A stretch of 64,000 nt of DNA from assembly GCA_949358305.1 (NCBI GenBank), contig OX442314.1, positions 38,351,211 to 38,415,210 on the forward strand. Direction: 5' to 3'. This DNA is from Strigamia acuminata (taxonomy: Eukaryota; Arthropoda; Chilopoda; Geophilomorpha; Linotaeniidae). A program made the translations under genes and the position numbers. Below, piece after piece: positions 1-10,444 of the stretch (its first letter is position 1; the number at the start of each line of letters is the position of its first letter). Below the pieces are notes generated by a model, which saw only the letters and a list, made by a program, of their open reading frames with translations, was not told where the DNA came from and did not search any database.

Positions 1-1135
1 TTTTACTAACTCGTGCTTCCTCTTTGCCGTACACGTTGAAGCGCACGCGTGAGTTCGCGTTGAATGTGTTTACGAGCATGTCGTTTACGATGGACTCGGC
101 AGGGAAGCTTCCCGGCAGAACGTGATAGCGCAGCAGACGTGCTATTTGTCTGCCGTCACGTCTCATTTTCGTCATTAAAATGTCGGGAAGAATGCTGAAA
201 GCGTCGTCACTCGGTGCTAAAATTGTTTTGGGCAACCCTGCAAAAAAAAAATAATAAAATAAAATAAACAATAATAAAAATTTATTTTTTTAAAAAAAAT
301 CAAGAGCATTGACCTCGTTTAGAAAACTCAGTCTATGTAGCAATGCGGAAGTGGACTGCACTTGACCTTTGACCCCGCAACCTTGACTTTTGATCTCCAA
401 CCACACAAATGACAAGAAAAATTTACATTTCCAAATTTCAAATTTCAAATTTCAAAAAAAAAAAAAAAAAAAAAAATTAAATAAACAATTTTTTTTTTTG
501 AAATTTTGAAATTTAAATTTAAATTGTCAAACATGACCCACTAGAAGCAACCCGAACTCGAGATCCGGCCTTAACCACTTAATATTAGTAATGAATATTG
601 AAATGCACGAGGTTGTTGCACCTGTGTCAACTGTCAACACATTTCACTTGTGACGACGACACACCACAACAAAATAAACTGTTTTGACTTTCTTACCAGG
701 CTGCTCGAACAGCTCGGGCACGTCGACATTCTGCAGGAAATCCGACAACACGTTCAGTCCCAAATTCTTCAACATCTGCACCATAAACGCCTTCTGCTGC
801 GCCTGCATTTGCTTCGCGTTTTGAGCGAGCGCCACCAACGACGGCGCGGCCTGCTGAGCCATCAGCAACTGCTGCGGCGAGATCCCGGGCGGGAGTTGAA
901 ATCCCTGCGGTTGATTCACGCTCGCGTCGTGGATGAAATTCTGCTGGTGGTGCGGGCCGAATGCGGCGTTTTTTTGCGCCTCCATCTGCGCTTTCATCAA
1001 CGTGCCGGCCGGGTAAACTGGTTTTAAAATGTCCGGATTCGAGGATGACGATCGCAGCGAGGCGAAGATTATTGTCAGTGTTAGCACAACACGAGGGATC
1101 GAATGGATCGGGCGGATCGGGTGGATTGTGGCCAT
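1..1135 (-). CDS. Secreted FAS1 (fasciclin) domain protein, 5' part
   Basis: Two exons are visible: 697-1135 and 1-237, and the gene continues beyond the left edge. Exon 1 starts at the ATG at 1135-1133 and encodes a hydrophobic signal peptide followed by a Gln/Ala/Pro-rich linker. It ends at a GTAAGA donor (intron starts at 696). The acceptor TTTTGCAG ends at 238, and the phases match (1+2). Exon 2 reads TILAPSDDAFSILP, then LLRYHVLPGSF, which are the conserved H1 and YH blocks of FAS1 domains, extracellular adhesion modules of the fasciclin/TGFBI/periostin type. I infer an extracellular adhesion or matrix role. An upstream in-frame ATG at 1207 would add 24 residues, but the second Met sits directly before the signal peptide. 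Domain number is unknown because the gene is cut by the window. Confidence 0.82.
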
Positions 1136-1554
1136 GTTGAGTTTGGAGTGTGGCTCGTTCGCTGGTAGAGGTGACTGGGGTAATGTTTCGTTAATAAATC
1201 TATGCACGAAGCCTCGCAGCTATATGGAGTTGGACCGTTTGCTTGACCTTTGGAAATGAGGTGGTTTGATTGGTTTAAAGGAAAGGGGACAGATTTTCCT
1301 TCAGGGATGAGTCGCGATTTTTTGTTTTTTGGTTTTCGTTTTACATCGAGAATTTCTTGTTCTGTAATTACTGGCAGTTCAAAAAGGTATAAAATAAATT
1401 TAATGAAAAATGTTTGATTTGTTTGGAATTTTTTTAAATTTCTTTTTATGAATGAAAATTTATGAGAAATGAAATGTTGATTTCAAAAAGGCGAAACACG
1501 GTTTGTTGCAGATCTCCAACATCTTACAGTGACAGCGAAGCCGAACCATTTGTA
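1136..1554. other. Upstream region of the FAS1 gene, no gene seen
   Basis: This is 5' flanking DNA of the minus-strand FAS1 gene. It is moderately AT-rich, and no convincing coding frame or repeat was recognised. Confidence 0.4.
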
Positions 1555-1990
1555 CCTGCATCGGATGTGATTAGCTGCCCCTGCAGGCTGATCACTGCCC
1601 TGCAACAACAATGCACTTGTGCAGCTCTCGCGCCTCTCGTGTTTCTCTGGTGCGCCTGTTGCGGTCCTCCATAACCAGGTGGAGCTGCGGGCCTTTGATT
1701 GGTGATTGAATGGTCGCCGTGACACGCGGTCTGATTAGGGATGGCTCCAGTAGCTATCGCACTTGGAAATGCACCCGAGACACCATATCATACCCCTAGA
1801 CATCAATAAAGCCAATAACCAAAACTATCTTGTGTCTGTTGTATTTCGTGGATATTTCATCGTGTGTGTTGCATCCAGTATCTGTGGCCCTCCGCTGACC
1901 ACGTGACATCCGTCCGAACACTCATACGGTTTCTGCAACCAATCCTGCACCGGTTTCTGCAACCAACCCTGCACCCATTACTGCAGCTGT
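1555..1990 (+). repeat. LTR-like dispersed repeat R2, copy 1
   Basis: The block has a GC-rich head (GTGATTAGCTGCCCCTGC with CAGCTCTCGCGCCTCTCGTG) and a tail with an AATAAAG signal followed by GTGTGTTGCATCCAG and CTGACCACGTG. Related blocks lie at 29690-29975 (reverse), 30335-30475 (reverse), 31735-31990, 33195-33320 (tail only) and 48470-48715. The layout, a polyadenylation signal followed by TGTTGCATCCAG and then a coding leader, resembles an LTR or the 3' end of a retroelement. Exact boundaries are not determined. Confidence 0.6.
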
Positions 1991-2027
1991 GTCCATCCTT
2001 GAAGCTACTGGTGTTTCCACTGAGGAC

Positions 2028-2159
2028 ATGAAGTGCATTATTTGCCTTACTTCACGAAAGAATGCAGTCTTCTTGCTGTGTGCACATGGCCACTGTTGCA
2101 TAGCATGCAGTGAAAGGACCAGGCTGAAGTTGGCACCACATTCACTTTTTGCATACTAA
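2028..2159 (+). pseudogene. RING-finger coding fragment next to repeat R2
   Basis: The frame is open from about 1896 and carries two copies of VSATNPAP, then reads MKCIICLTSRKNAVF and CAHGHCCIACSER. This is the first three quarters of a C3HC4 RING domain of the RNF34/XIAP type (CxxC, CxHxxC, CxxxC spacing). The final CPxC pair is missing: the frame stops at 2157-2159, shortly before a hAT-type MITE. Position 3' of an R2 block suggests the RING belongs to the internal part of that element, or was captured by it. It cannot fold as a complete RING as it stands. Confidence 0.55.
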
Positions 2160-2165
2160 GTTATA

Positions 2166-2487
2166 CAGCACGGGTCGGCAAGTAATTTTAAGTGGGGTCC
2201 GGATACTATTGAAAATTTTTATCGAGGTCCAGAAAAAAAACACTTAGAGACCTTACTAAAAACCTAAGAAAATACTTAAAAACCAAATAAATCCCCCAAT
2301 AAACACACACAACCTAAAAAATACCAATAAAACCTAAAAAACATGAAAAAAACACAAAAAACAAGAAGAAAAACACCGAAAAACCAAAGAAACCGAGGGA
2401 AAAACGTAGCTAAAACGTCACCGTGGTCCAAGTTTCGACCTTCCGCGGTCCGTATCCGGACCGCGGGCCGCCAGTTGCCGATCACTG
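2166..2487. mobile_element. hAT-type MITE, 322 bp
   Basis: The left end CAGCACGGGTCGGCAAG and the right end CTTGCCGATC-like GTTGCCGATCACTG are imperfect terminal inverted repeats of the CAGNGGTCGGCAA class seen in hAT/Charlie elements. Inside the right end is a perfect palindrome, CCGCGGTCCG-TATC-CGGACCGCGG. The middle is low-complexity A-rich DNA with no transposase. An 8-bp target duplication is not clear. Confidence 0.6.
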
Positions 2488-2488
2488 T

Positions 2489-2556
2489 TATACAGGGTGA
2501 GTCAAAAGTCTGTTCCCCTCAAATATTTCCTGAGCAATTGCATCTAGGCCAACTTT
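2489..2556 (+). mobile_element. Fragment of CAGGGTGA mariner-type MITE
   Basis: TATACAGGGTGAGTCAAAAG followed by TCTGTTCCCCTCAAATATTT matches, with a few changes, the terminus of the complete MITE at 18868-19624. Only one end is present here, so this is a truncated copy. Confidence 0.55.
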
Positions 2557-2826
2557 TTTTTTAACATTTTAACATTTTTTTTAATCAATTATTTTTTTTA
2601 TTTTTTTTAGCCATTTTGTAAAGAAGGCTTGGGAGATTAAATTTGGAAAAATTCACAACCAAACAGCAAAAACAAACATCATATTTTATTGATTAAGTGC
2701 CTCTGCTTTTCTTCAAAACTGCCATTTTTGTCAGCAATTACAATTTCGGTTTTTTGTTTGTTACATTTGTTTAATGAAGTCTGAACGTCACGAACGAAGC
2801 GTATGTTCATCGTTGCTGAGGTTAAA

Positions 2827-2852
2827 TACCGTACTTTTGCAAAAGTACGGTA
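2827..2852. repeat. 26-bp perfect palindrome
   Basis: TACCGTACTTTTG followed directly by its reverse complement CAAAAGTACGGTA. A 24-bp tandem duplication (AACGTCAAAGACC-type) follows at about 2915-2960. No associated gene was seen. Confidence 0.6.
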
Positions 2853-3027
2853 TTCTTACCACTCCATTCGATATTTATCCTACTTTGTACAACATCCTTC
2901 ATTTCGAAAGACCGGGCAAAGAAAACGTCAAAGACCAGGCAAAGGAAACGTCAAAGACCGCGGCATCAGTTTGTTTAAAGAAGTAGAATGCGCTCAAACC
3001 GATTAAGCCCGCCAAAGGGAGAACTTA

Positions 3028-3501
3028 TGTGAAACTACATTGCCACCGCTAGAGTGAGATCTGGTTGCTAAATGTATTGTTTAGCAACACTGATCACACA
3101 TCTTTTGATTGTAAAATATGCATTGTACAAAAAGTAAATAAAAACATAGCAGACGACGTCTCGAATCGAACAAGTCGTTCTCATTTCTGCCTCCATACGC
3201 AACAGATTTCGAGATGAAATCTCAGAGTTTACTTTATGTTTAGAACAAACATAAAATTGGTATCCACGATGGGATATCATTGCAGCAGTTGTCAGTCTCC
3301 AGAAGTTTGAAAATTCGCGACTGTTTGGGTCGTTTTTCAAGAGAAATTGGCCGAGTTGAATAGAACGACAGACGTCTCGTCGGTAAAAAAGTAATGTGCA
3401 ACGAGACTGTTGGTTAGAAGAATAAGCGAATATTTTTCGCGTAAATTTTAAGTTGATTTGCTGATATTTCAATCGTTTTCTTTCTGTTTTCGAATTCGAC
3501 A
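3028..3501 (+). mobile_element. Possible 5' LTR of the split gypsy element
   Basis: The segment starts with TG and ends with CA (TTCGAATTCGACA), and precedes a leader that reaches the BEL insertion at 3581. On the other side of the BEL element the leader resumes at 9519 and enters a gypsy-type gag at 9555. The LTR call rests on position and TG..CA ends only. No second LTR is available, and the sequence after it is not an obvious primer-binding site. Confidence 0.35.
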
Positions 3502-3580
3502 TGAGATTCGATTCCTAAGCGCTGTCGGAACAAACAACAAGACGAAACCCAGAGCACGTCGTCGTTAAAGAGGTGATTTT

Positions 3581-3885
3581 TGTAATTTCTTACAATTCGT
3601 ATTGGATGAAATCGCTTTTCGTTCTTATCGTTCGTATGAATTTTCGTGAGAAAAAGTAGACGCGTGGTTAATGGACGCTACTTTATTCTATATAAGAAAC
3701 TGACCACTAGGGTCCTTCAAAAAATACACCAAAAGACGTCACGAAAACGTGACGTCATACAAATTGACCATTTCCGGTCAGTCAACATTCGGACCAATCA
3801 AAAATGACCATACAAATTCAAATAAAAAGAAATATCAAAAAGTCAAATCAAAACACAATTATAAAAAAGGTCTCTGGTTTTCACA
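3581..3885 (-). repeat. BEL-1 3' LTR
   Basis: 305 bp, the same length and apparent sequence as 9209-9513. It contains a TATATAAG box and an ACGTCACGAAAACGTGACGT inverted repeat. In the sense of the element it is the downstream LTR. Confidence 0.92.
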
Positions 3886-3903
3886 GTCCCCCCTGAGTAA
3901 AAT

Positions 3904-6900
3904 TTACTCTGAACCATCGTGCGCTTCCAACAGACACAATCTTTGCACGGGTCGTCGTACTGATTTTCCGAATGGGAGTCCAACTTCACACGCTCGTACG
4001 AGACCATCACGTCCCATGAATATCTCTCGAACCTGTCCCAATTTCCAAGCCAATCGTGGTTGGTTCTGTTCCTCAACCAGCACAACGTCATTTACTTGCA
4101 GATTCCGCTTCTGTTTGACACCAGAGAACACTCGCAGTTCCGTCAGGTACTCATGATGCCAACGCTTCCAAAAATGTCCGATTAAATTTTGTCGTAATTT
4201 CCAAGTTTTCAAAATTTCCGTCTTGGAAGAATTCGGGTTTGCTTCAGGTCTGGTTGAAGGGTCGGGAAGGGCAACCAGACGTTTTCCGATCAAAAAACTG
4301 GCTGGAGTCAGCGGTTCCTGCTCGTTCGTGTCAGTGTATACGTATGACAGTGGTCGGGAGTTTATTGTGGCTTCAATTTCTGCTAAAACTGTAGGGAGTT
4401 CTTCAAAACCTAAACTGCTTCGTCCCAACACCTTTTTCAAACTGATCTTCGTTGTTTTTACCATCCTTTCCCAGAACCCCCCCCACCAGGGGGCTCGTTC
4501 GGCAATAAATTTCCATTCAATCCCTTTTTCACTCAAATAATTCTGCAAACGATCTCCTTTCTGGCCTTCTGTCAACATTCTTAATTCTCTTTCTGCACGT
4601 TTAAAGGTGCGCGTGTTGTCGGAGTATATAATTCGTGGCACGCCACGTCGCGCAATGAATCGTTTCAATGTCAAGATGAAGTTTTCAGTCGTCATTGCCG
4701 ACACCAATTCCAAATGTACTGCACGGACTACAGCACATGTAAAGACAGCTACATAACATTTAGTTCCATCCTTTTGGTACAAAGGGCCCGCATAATCTAC
4801 GCCTACAACTTCGAATGGTTCCGATTGTTCAATACGATCTGAAGGCAGCGCTGATTCTTGCTGTTGCAATAGACGTCCCTGCACTCTTTTGCAAGTAAAG
4901 CAACTGTTAATCGTTGACTTCACATTTCTTCTCATCTGTGGGGCCCAGTAATGTTGTCGAATCTCGCTCAGAGTGTCTCCTAGTCCCCCATGAAAATTCC
5001 TCTCGTGTGCCTCTCGGACGATGACATTAAACAAAACGTGTTTTGCCGACAAGATCCATGGATTTCTTAATTCCTTTCGCGAACTCCATCGTAATCGAGT
5101 TTCAACTTGCAACAATCCGTCATCATCTACCTGACACGTAATCTTTTCCAGTGCTGAACCTCTTGGAATTTTCAAATTCTTTTTTGTAACTTCTATTTCG
5201 TTTTCAAAATATTCGCGTTGTATCGCTCCAACCCAATAAACCTTTGCTTGATGAATTTCGTCCATTGTTAAAGATGAGCCGTCGCGAACTTTCATCTTCA
5301 AATTGCGTATAAATCGTTTCACTCTCGCTGTCACTCGAAGTGTTTTCTTCCAAGTTCCATATGACGCTGGATCAAATATACATTCGAGTTTTTCCTTTGT
5401 GACGATTATCGCGCTCACGGTATCAATTTCGTCTTCTTCGATTTCATCTTCTTCGCTTTCTAATTTCACATCAGGCCATTCATCTTCTTGTCGTCGCAGC
5501 CACATGGGTCCTTTCCACCATTCCTCGCAGTTGATCATAGTTTTCGCTTCTATCCCTCGGGTCAACAGATCCGCCGGGTTTTCTTTCCCTGGACAATGTC
5601 TCCATTCACACGTTTGAGCGTTCTTATTAATTTCTTCCACTCGGTTCGTCACAAATGGTATTGTCCGTTTTCGTTTTCCATTCAGCCAGTGAAGGACAAT
5701 AGTTGAGTCTGTCCAACAAACCACTCGAGTCCCTTCCATCTTTGGGATTTGCCCTATTAATCGAGATAAGAGCAACGCGCCCATTAATTCGAGTCGAGGC
5801 AGGGTGATTGTCTTCAATGGCGCAACACGTGACTTAGATAGAATAAAACGTGTTTCTATCTTCAATTTTGCTATCGTCCTCGAGTATGCGACTACTCCGT
5901 AAGCCAATGGGCTGGCATCGCAGAAGAAATGTATTTCTCGTCGTCCATTTTCTTCCTCTCCCCAACAATGTCTCGGAATCGATAATTCTGTCAAATCAAC
6001 AATTTGTGTTCGCCATTCCTTCCATCGAGTGAATATTGTGTTCGGGACTTGTTCGTCCCATTTGATATTCTGTCTCCAAAGCTCTTGAAAAATTAGTTTT
6101 CCCGTGACGGTGAACGGTCCTGCCATGCCCAATGGGTCGAATATCTTGGCCACGAGTTGTGCGATTTGGCGTTTTGTCACTCGCAGTGAAGACGGCATTT
6201 TCAAAATTTCCTCAAGCTCCAAACTCAAACAATCTTCAATGGTGTTCCAAACTAACCCCAATACTTTTTGTATGTCCAAAATTTCACAATCGGGGTAGTC
6301 GTTTGCAAATTTTTGTTTCATCAATGCCGAGTTCGAATTCCATTTTACAAGTTCCATGTTTGCAGACTGCATCATGAGCGACATTTCTTTATATGTTATT
6401 TCTGCTTCTTTCTCAGTTCGTATACTGTCTACGAAATCGTCGACATAAAACCGTTTCAGCGCTCGTCGTACCGTCTCTGGAAATTGTTCTTCGAATTTTT
6501 TCAGATGGTGAGCAATTGTTGCGTTCAATAAAAACGGGCTCGGCGCCGCTCCGAATAATACTCTTGTTTGACGAAGTATCCGCAACTTTGCTGGTCCTTT
6601 GCCATCCCAGTCACACTGAATCCAGAAAAATCGTACTGAATCTCGGTCCTGTGTATAAAGCAAAATCTGATGAAAAGCTTGCTTTATGTCCGAAATGTAA
6701 GCGATTATTTCCATTCTGAAGATTAATACGACGTCTATCAGGTTGGGCATCAAATTCGGGCCAGTGAACAAACAATCATTCAAAGACAAGGCGTTGTAAC
6801 CGTGTGATGACGCATCAAAAACAATTCTTAACTTTGTTGTCGTTCTGTTTTCCTTAATTATCGGTTGGTGTGGCAAATAATAGCAATTTTCGTTGTCACA

Positions 6901-9057
6901 GTTTTCCGGAGCTTCTTCCACGATTCCGTCGCGCAATTGATTGTCTATTACTTCTTTGTATTTTCTAAACAATTCCGGATCTTGTTTAAATTTGTTCAAT
7001 AAATTCCAAAATCTTCTTAGCGCGATGTGATAGTTGTCAGCCAATTCGTTTTTTGCAACCAACCACGGCAGTCGTACTTCATAACGTTCGCCGTTCCATT
7101 TGATCGAGTTCTCGAAGCTTTCCATAGCTTGATCATTTTCGTCTTGCAGATCGGTAGCACTTTCGTGTTTAATCCCTATGGCCTCAAGCTCCCAGAATTT
7201 CTTTAATGTCTGATCAAGTTTTTCCTCGTATCGCATGGAATTCACTTTAACAACTGTCGAATTTTCGTTGGGATCTTCTGCTGCTCCGTGAATCGTCCAT
7301 CCAAATAGCGTGTCCAAGCACATCAGTTTTTCGTCTAAGCGTTTTATTTTTCCCGTCACTATGCGCCAGAAGTGGTCGGTTCCAATCAATATCGATACTT
7401 CATCTCCTCGAACTTGTGCTTGATCGAGGTTCAGTTTGATGTCGTTGCTTTTAAGCAATTCGTTCACATTCGTTTTTGTTCTTCTAGCGACTGAGCCTGT
7501 AATGTACGGCACTTCTATCGCTTCTAATTCGTAACTGTTCTCGGGAGTGATGGTGTCTCGTAACGTGACTTTAACGCGATTTCGCATCGTTGGTTTGGCA
7601 GTTCGTTCCCCGAATGCTACGAAGTTCATAATTTGTTCGCCAATTATTTCTGCTCCCAGTTCACGTGACAACTTCTCTGTTATGAACGAACGATGGCTTC
7701 CGCCATCAAAAAAGCATTGTGCCGGTTTTGTCATCTTTTCGGATTCCACATTTACCATCACAACTTGGAAGAATAAGTCGTTGGTGATTTCGGAAACAGA
7801 GGATATTAATATTTTTTCTTCTTTCCCTTTTCCGTCGCACATTAACGTATGATGGTTGCGTTCACAAATAGTGCATTTATCTTTAATTGTGCAGTGTCTC
7901 GACAAATGTCCCTTTTCCAGGCATCGGAAACACCTTCCTTTTTTCATGCACATTTTCTTTTTAAGTTCCAACGAAATTTTGCAATTCTCCTGTTGATGAT
8001 CAATTTCGTCACAAAACAAACACTCGGCCGCTTTGTTAAGTAATGCTGTTGCAGATGGGATTGTTCGCTCCTTCCAATTTTTCTTAAATTCATTGTTCGT
8101 TCGTGTTGGGGTAACTTTATCTGGCGTTTGGTTGCCTTGTTGTTCGTTCATTGCTTTATTTTGTTCACGCAAAGACAATTCCTCTCGTAGAAAATCCAAA
8201 AACAATTTCATATCGTTTGGTTGCGTTTTATTGGCACGCTGGAAATCCATTGCGACGACGTCAGGTACAGCCGCTTTGAGCATGGGACACAAAACAATGT
8301 TCAAAGTATTGGTATCTACTTTCATATTGGTAAGACTTCGTAGGTGTAGCTCGATCGCATCATAAAGTTTTCTCAACCCCGCCACATCACTCGTTCTTTT
8401 TACTGGCGTCATTTTCATTAACGCTTGAATGTGTGCGTTGATTATAATTTCTTTCTGTCTGAATCGTGCCTCCAACAGACTCACCGCATCTTTATAATTC
8501 GCATCATTTATTTCCAATCCCTGAACCACATTTGCAGCTGCTCCCTCTAGCATGGACTTCAAATATATGAACTTGGCCTTTTCAGTCAAAGAAGTGTTCT
8601 TTTCTACGCTTAATTCGAAGTGAGACCAAAAATCATTCCATTTTATCGGATCGCCAGAGTATTTCTTCATCTCAATTTTTGGTAATTTTATCACGGCGTC
8701 TTGATGGTGTCCATTCGAGCTTTGCGAGGTATTTAATGAGGTCGATGCACTACCTCTGCCCGAAATTTCGGCCATTTTGAAGTTTAATTCGGTAATCGAG
8801 TCAATTATTTTTTCTTGATACTCAATCGCTGTTTCAATGTCTTTTTCACGTTCTTCTTCGTCGATAATCAATTTCGATATATCTGCATTCAGTTGGTTCA
8901 GCGACTGTTCTTTCACTTCCAAATTAGCCCTAATTTTGACTATTTTGAGTTGGTCAATCTTAGCTGCGTTCAGTTCGGTCGTGGCTGACGTGATTAATTT
9001 CGTCGCAGCCCCTCTAGTAACTTTCCTGGTCGTCTTCAACACGTTGAGGTCGGCCAT
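3904..9057 (-). CDS. BEL/Pao gag-pol polyprotein (BEL-1)
   Basis: One frame of 1717 aa. Order: DUF1759 gag region (about residues 120-290), cysteine-rich zinc knuckles (346-407, CFRCLEKGHLSRHC), aspartic protease (FDGGSHRSF at about 450, DGG where DSG/DTG is usual), reverse transcriptase (SDIKQAF at about 791, catalytic YVDD 871-874), RNase H (FCDASP at about 1046, CWTDST at about 1114), integrase zinc site (HERNFH 1351-1356, CFTC 1386-1389), integrase core Asp in GVDYAG (1421) and YSDN (1480), Glu in GGFWER (about 1531), and a DUF5641 tail. All catalytic blocks are present, so the product is plausibly active. It would assemble particles, reverse-transcribe the RNA and integrate the cDNA. Confidence 0.95.
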   Translation of the reverse strand: MADLNVLKTTRKVTRGAATKLITSATTELNAAKIDQLKIVKIRANLEVKEQSLNQLNADISKLIIDEEEREKDIETAIEYQEKIIDSITELNFKMAEISGRGSASTSLNTSQSSNGHHQDAVIKLPKIEMKKYSGDPIKWNDFWSHFELSVEKNTSLTEKAKFIYLKSMLEGAAANVVQGLEINDANYKDAVSLLEARFRQKEIIINAHIQALMKMTPVKRTSDVAGLRKLYDAIELHLRSLTNMKVDTNTLNIVLCPMLKAAVPDVVAMDFQRANKTQPNDMKLFLDFLREELSLREQNKAMNEQQGNQTPDKVTPTRTNNEFKKNWKERTIPSATALLNKAAECLFCDEIDHQQENCKISLELKKKMCMKKGRCFRCLEKGHLSRHCTIKDKCTICERNHHTLMCDGKGKEEKILISSVSEITNDLFFQVVMVNVESEKMTKPAQCFFDGGSHRSFITEKLSRELGAEIIGEQIMNFVAFGERTAKPTMRNRVKVTLRDTITPENSYELEAIEVPYITGSVARRTKTNVNELLKSNDIKLNLDQAQVRGDEVSILIGTDHFWRIVTGKIKRLDEKLMCLDTLFGWTIHGAAEDPNENSTVVKVNSMRYEEKLDQTLKKFWELEAIGIKHESATDLQDENDQAMESFENSIKWNGERYEVRLPWLVAKNELADNYHIALRRFWNLLNKFKQDPELFRKYKEVIDNQLRDGIVEEAPENCDNENCYYLPHQPIIKENRTTTKLRIVFDASSHGYNALSLNDCLFTGPNLMPNLIDVVLIFRMEIIAYISDIKQAFHQILLYTQDRDSVRFFWIQCDWDGKGPAKLRILRQTRVLFGAAPSPFLLNATIAHHLKKFEEQFPETVRRALKRFYVDDFVDSIRTEKEAEITYKEMSLMMQSANMELVKWNSNSALMKQKFANDYPDCEILDIQKVLGLVWNTIEDCLSLELEEILKMPSSLRVTKRQIAQLVAKIFDPLGMAGPFTVTGKLIFQELWRQNIKWDEQVPNTIFTRWKEWRTQIVDLTELSIPRHCWGEEENGRREIHFFCDASPLAYGVVAYSRTIAKLKIETRFILSKSRVAPLKTITLPRLELMGALLLSRLIGQIPKMEGTRVVCWTDSTIVLHWLNGKRKRTIPFVTNRVEEINKNAQTCEWRHCPGKENPADLLTRGIEAKTMINCEEWWKGPMWLRRQEDEWPDVKLESEEDEIEEDEIDTVSAIIVTKEKLECIFDPASYGTWKKTLRVTARVKRFIRNLKMKVRDGSSLTMDEIHQAKVYWVGAIQREYFENEIEVTKKNLKIPRGSALEKITCQVDDDGLLQVETRLRWSSRKELRNPWILSAKHVLFNVIVREAHERNFHGGLGDTLSEIRQHYWAPQMRRNVKSTINSCFTCKRVQGRLLQQQESALPSDRIEQSEPFEVVGVDYAGPLYQKDGTKCYVAVFTCAVVRAVHLELVSAMTTENFILTLKRFIARRGVPRIIYSDNTRTFKRAERELRMLTEGQKGDRLQNYLSEKGIEWKFIAERAPWWGGFWERMVKTTKISLKKVLGRSSLGFEELPTVLAEIEATINSRPLSYVYTDTNEQEPLTPASFLIGKRLVALPDPSTRPEANPNSSKTEILKTWKLRQNLIGHFWKRWHHEYLTELRVFSGVKQKRNLQVNDVVLVEEQNQPRLAWKLGQVREIFMGRDGLVRACEVGLPFGKSVRRPVQRLCLLEAHDGSE

Positions 9058-9190
9058 CCTTCTAAGTTCGTTCTCGTTCGGTTCGGATCAGGACGCGTGG
9101 CGATGGGCGAATTTCGGGTCCGCCTTCAGGTTCGCCGCTCGTTTCGAGTTGATCGTTACGATTCCTCCAATTTCTCCTAATTCAATTCGT

Positions 9191-9208
9191 TCCCGGGTTT
9201 CGGCACCA
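9191..9208 (-). promoter_or_regulatory. BEL-1 primer-binding site, tRNA-Phe type
   Basis: The minus strand reads TGGTGCCGAAACCCGGGA, complementary to the 3' end of animal tRNA-Phe (TCCCGGGTTTCGGCACCA). It abuts the 5' LTR. The same 18 bases occur in BEL-2. Confidence 0.88.
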
Positions 9209-9513
9209 TGTAATTTCTTACAATTCGTATTGGATGAAATCGCTTTTCGTTCTTATCGTTCGTATGAATTTTCGTGAGAAAAAGTAGACGCGTGGTTAAT
9301 GGACGCTACTTTATTCTATATAAGAAACTGACCACTAGGGTCCTTCAAAAAATACACCAAAAGACGTCACGAAAACGTGACGTCATACAAATTGACCATT
9401 TCCGGTCAGTCAACATTCGGACCAATCAAAAATGACCATACAAATTCAAATAAAAAGAAATATCAAAAAGTCAAATCAAAACACAATTATAAAAAAGGTC
9501 TCTGGTTTTCACA
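9209..9513 (-). repeat. BEL-1 5' LTR
   Basis: 305 bp matching 3581-3885. On the minus strand it precedes the primer-binding site at 9191-9208. Confidence 0.92.
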
Positions 9514-9554
9514 ATTTTCGCTCGTCGGTTATTGGATTATACAAGGCGACTCTG

Positions 9555-10018
9555 ATGGCGACTCAAGTATTATTGGGGATGTTACCCCCATTTGCCGGGA
9601 CTAATGTGCAAGATTGGGAATCCTGGTTAGAGCGTTTTCAACAATTCGTCGTGTTAAATGACGTAACCGACCCAAAGAAAGTCCCGCTCTTTTTGACGAC
9701 GATTGGGCCAGTACTGTACGAAAAATTAAAGAGGTTGGTTTATCCTAAGTCCACGACGACGATGACATTGGTCGACTTGACTGCGGCGATCGCAGCACAT
9801 TTTGAAGCACTTAAAACACCTTACATGAATCGCCAGAGACTTGGGGCGAAAACCAGAAAACAAGGTGAAGGTGTCGAGAAATACATCAATGAACTGCGAA
9901 TCATTGCGCAGAAGTGTGGTTTTACCACCAACGCCGAAATGGACAGCGCGGTGGTGGACCAAGTAATTCGGAAAATTAAGTACCCACCTTTAGTTATGCA
10001 AATTTTGTTGCACACAGA
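9555..10018 (+). pseudogene. Ty3/Gypsy gag fragment split from its LTR by BEL-1
   Basis: Starts at the ATG at 9555. The protein (MATQVLLGMLPPF, then WESWLERFQQF, YEKLKRLVYP, and YINELRIIAQKC) is the matrix/capsid-like N-terminal gag of Gypsy elements of the K02A2.6-like group. After about 150 residues (near 10013-10018) the frame passes into unrelated sequence, and no protease or polymerase follows. The leader is interrupted by BEL-1 between 3580 and 9514. It is therefore a broken, nested element. Confidence 0.8.
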
Positions 10019-10282
10019 GTGTACCTGCTGGTGGACGGGGGAGAAGTTGCCCCACGCAAGGAGGATGAGGACGAGGTGGCCTGGCTTGGCGTCGAGACGG
10101 CACGCCCATCTCATGTTACAGGTGCGAAGGGCAACCGCAAGACTGCAGCCGACGAGACCAAGGCAGAAGCGGACATTCTACTCTTGGAGGCTATCTTTAA
10201 AAGGGGCAAATCAAGTAGAAGGAAACAATTGGAGAAGTTAGTTTTAAGAGAGGAATTTAAAAAGGTTTCGGATTTAATATGA
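10019..10282 (+). other. Unrecognised ORF between gypsy and copia debris
   Basis: An open frame of about 87 codons overlaps the end of the gypsy gag. Its charged C-terminal half (KRGKSSRRKQLEKL) lies in a segment that is duplicated downstream at 10339-10430. No family was recognised; it is probably transposon-derived. Confidence 0.3.
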
Positions 10283-10430
10283 TAGAAGCTTAAGAATAAT
10301 TCATGGTTTACATAAGGTAAACCTTTGAAAATTTTGTTGGCAGAAGCGGACATTCTACTCTTGGAGGCTATCTTTAAAAGAGGCAAATCAAGTAGAAGGA
10401 AACAATTGGAAAAGTTAGTTTTAAAAGAAG
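10162..10430 (+). repeat. Pair of ~90-bp direct repeats
   Basis: 10162-10252 and 10339-10430 share GGCAGAAGCGGACATTCTAC and the following roughly 70 bases with few changes (for example AAAAGGGGC versus AAAAGAGGC). The spacing is 177 bp. They may reflect a local duplication inside transposon debris. Confidence 0.75.
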
Positions 10431-10444
10431 AGTTCATCTGCTTT

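Larger units (their letters stand above)
3581..9513 (-). mobile_element. Complete BEL/Pao LTR retrotransposon, BEL-1
   Basis: The element has 305-bp LTRs at 3581-3885 and 9209-9513. They begin TG and end CA on the plus strand and look identical throughout. It is flanked by the 5-bp target duplication ATTTT (3576-3580 and 9514-9518). Reading the minus strand, the primer-binding site follows the 5' LTR directly and a G-run polypurine tract (3886-3894) precedes the 3' LTR. One uninterrupted gag-pol frame fills the interior. It has inserted into the 5' leader of a gypsy element. Identical LTRs and an intact frame point to recent insertion. Confidence 0.95.
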
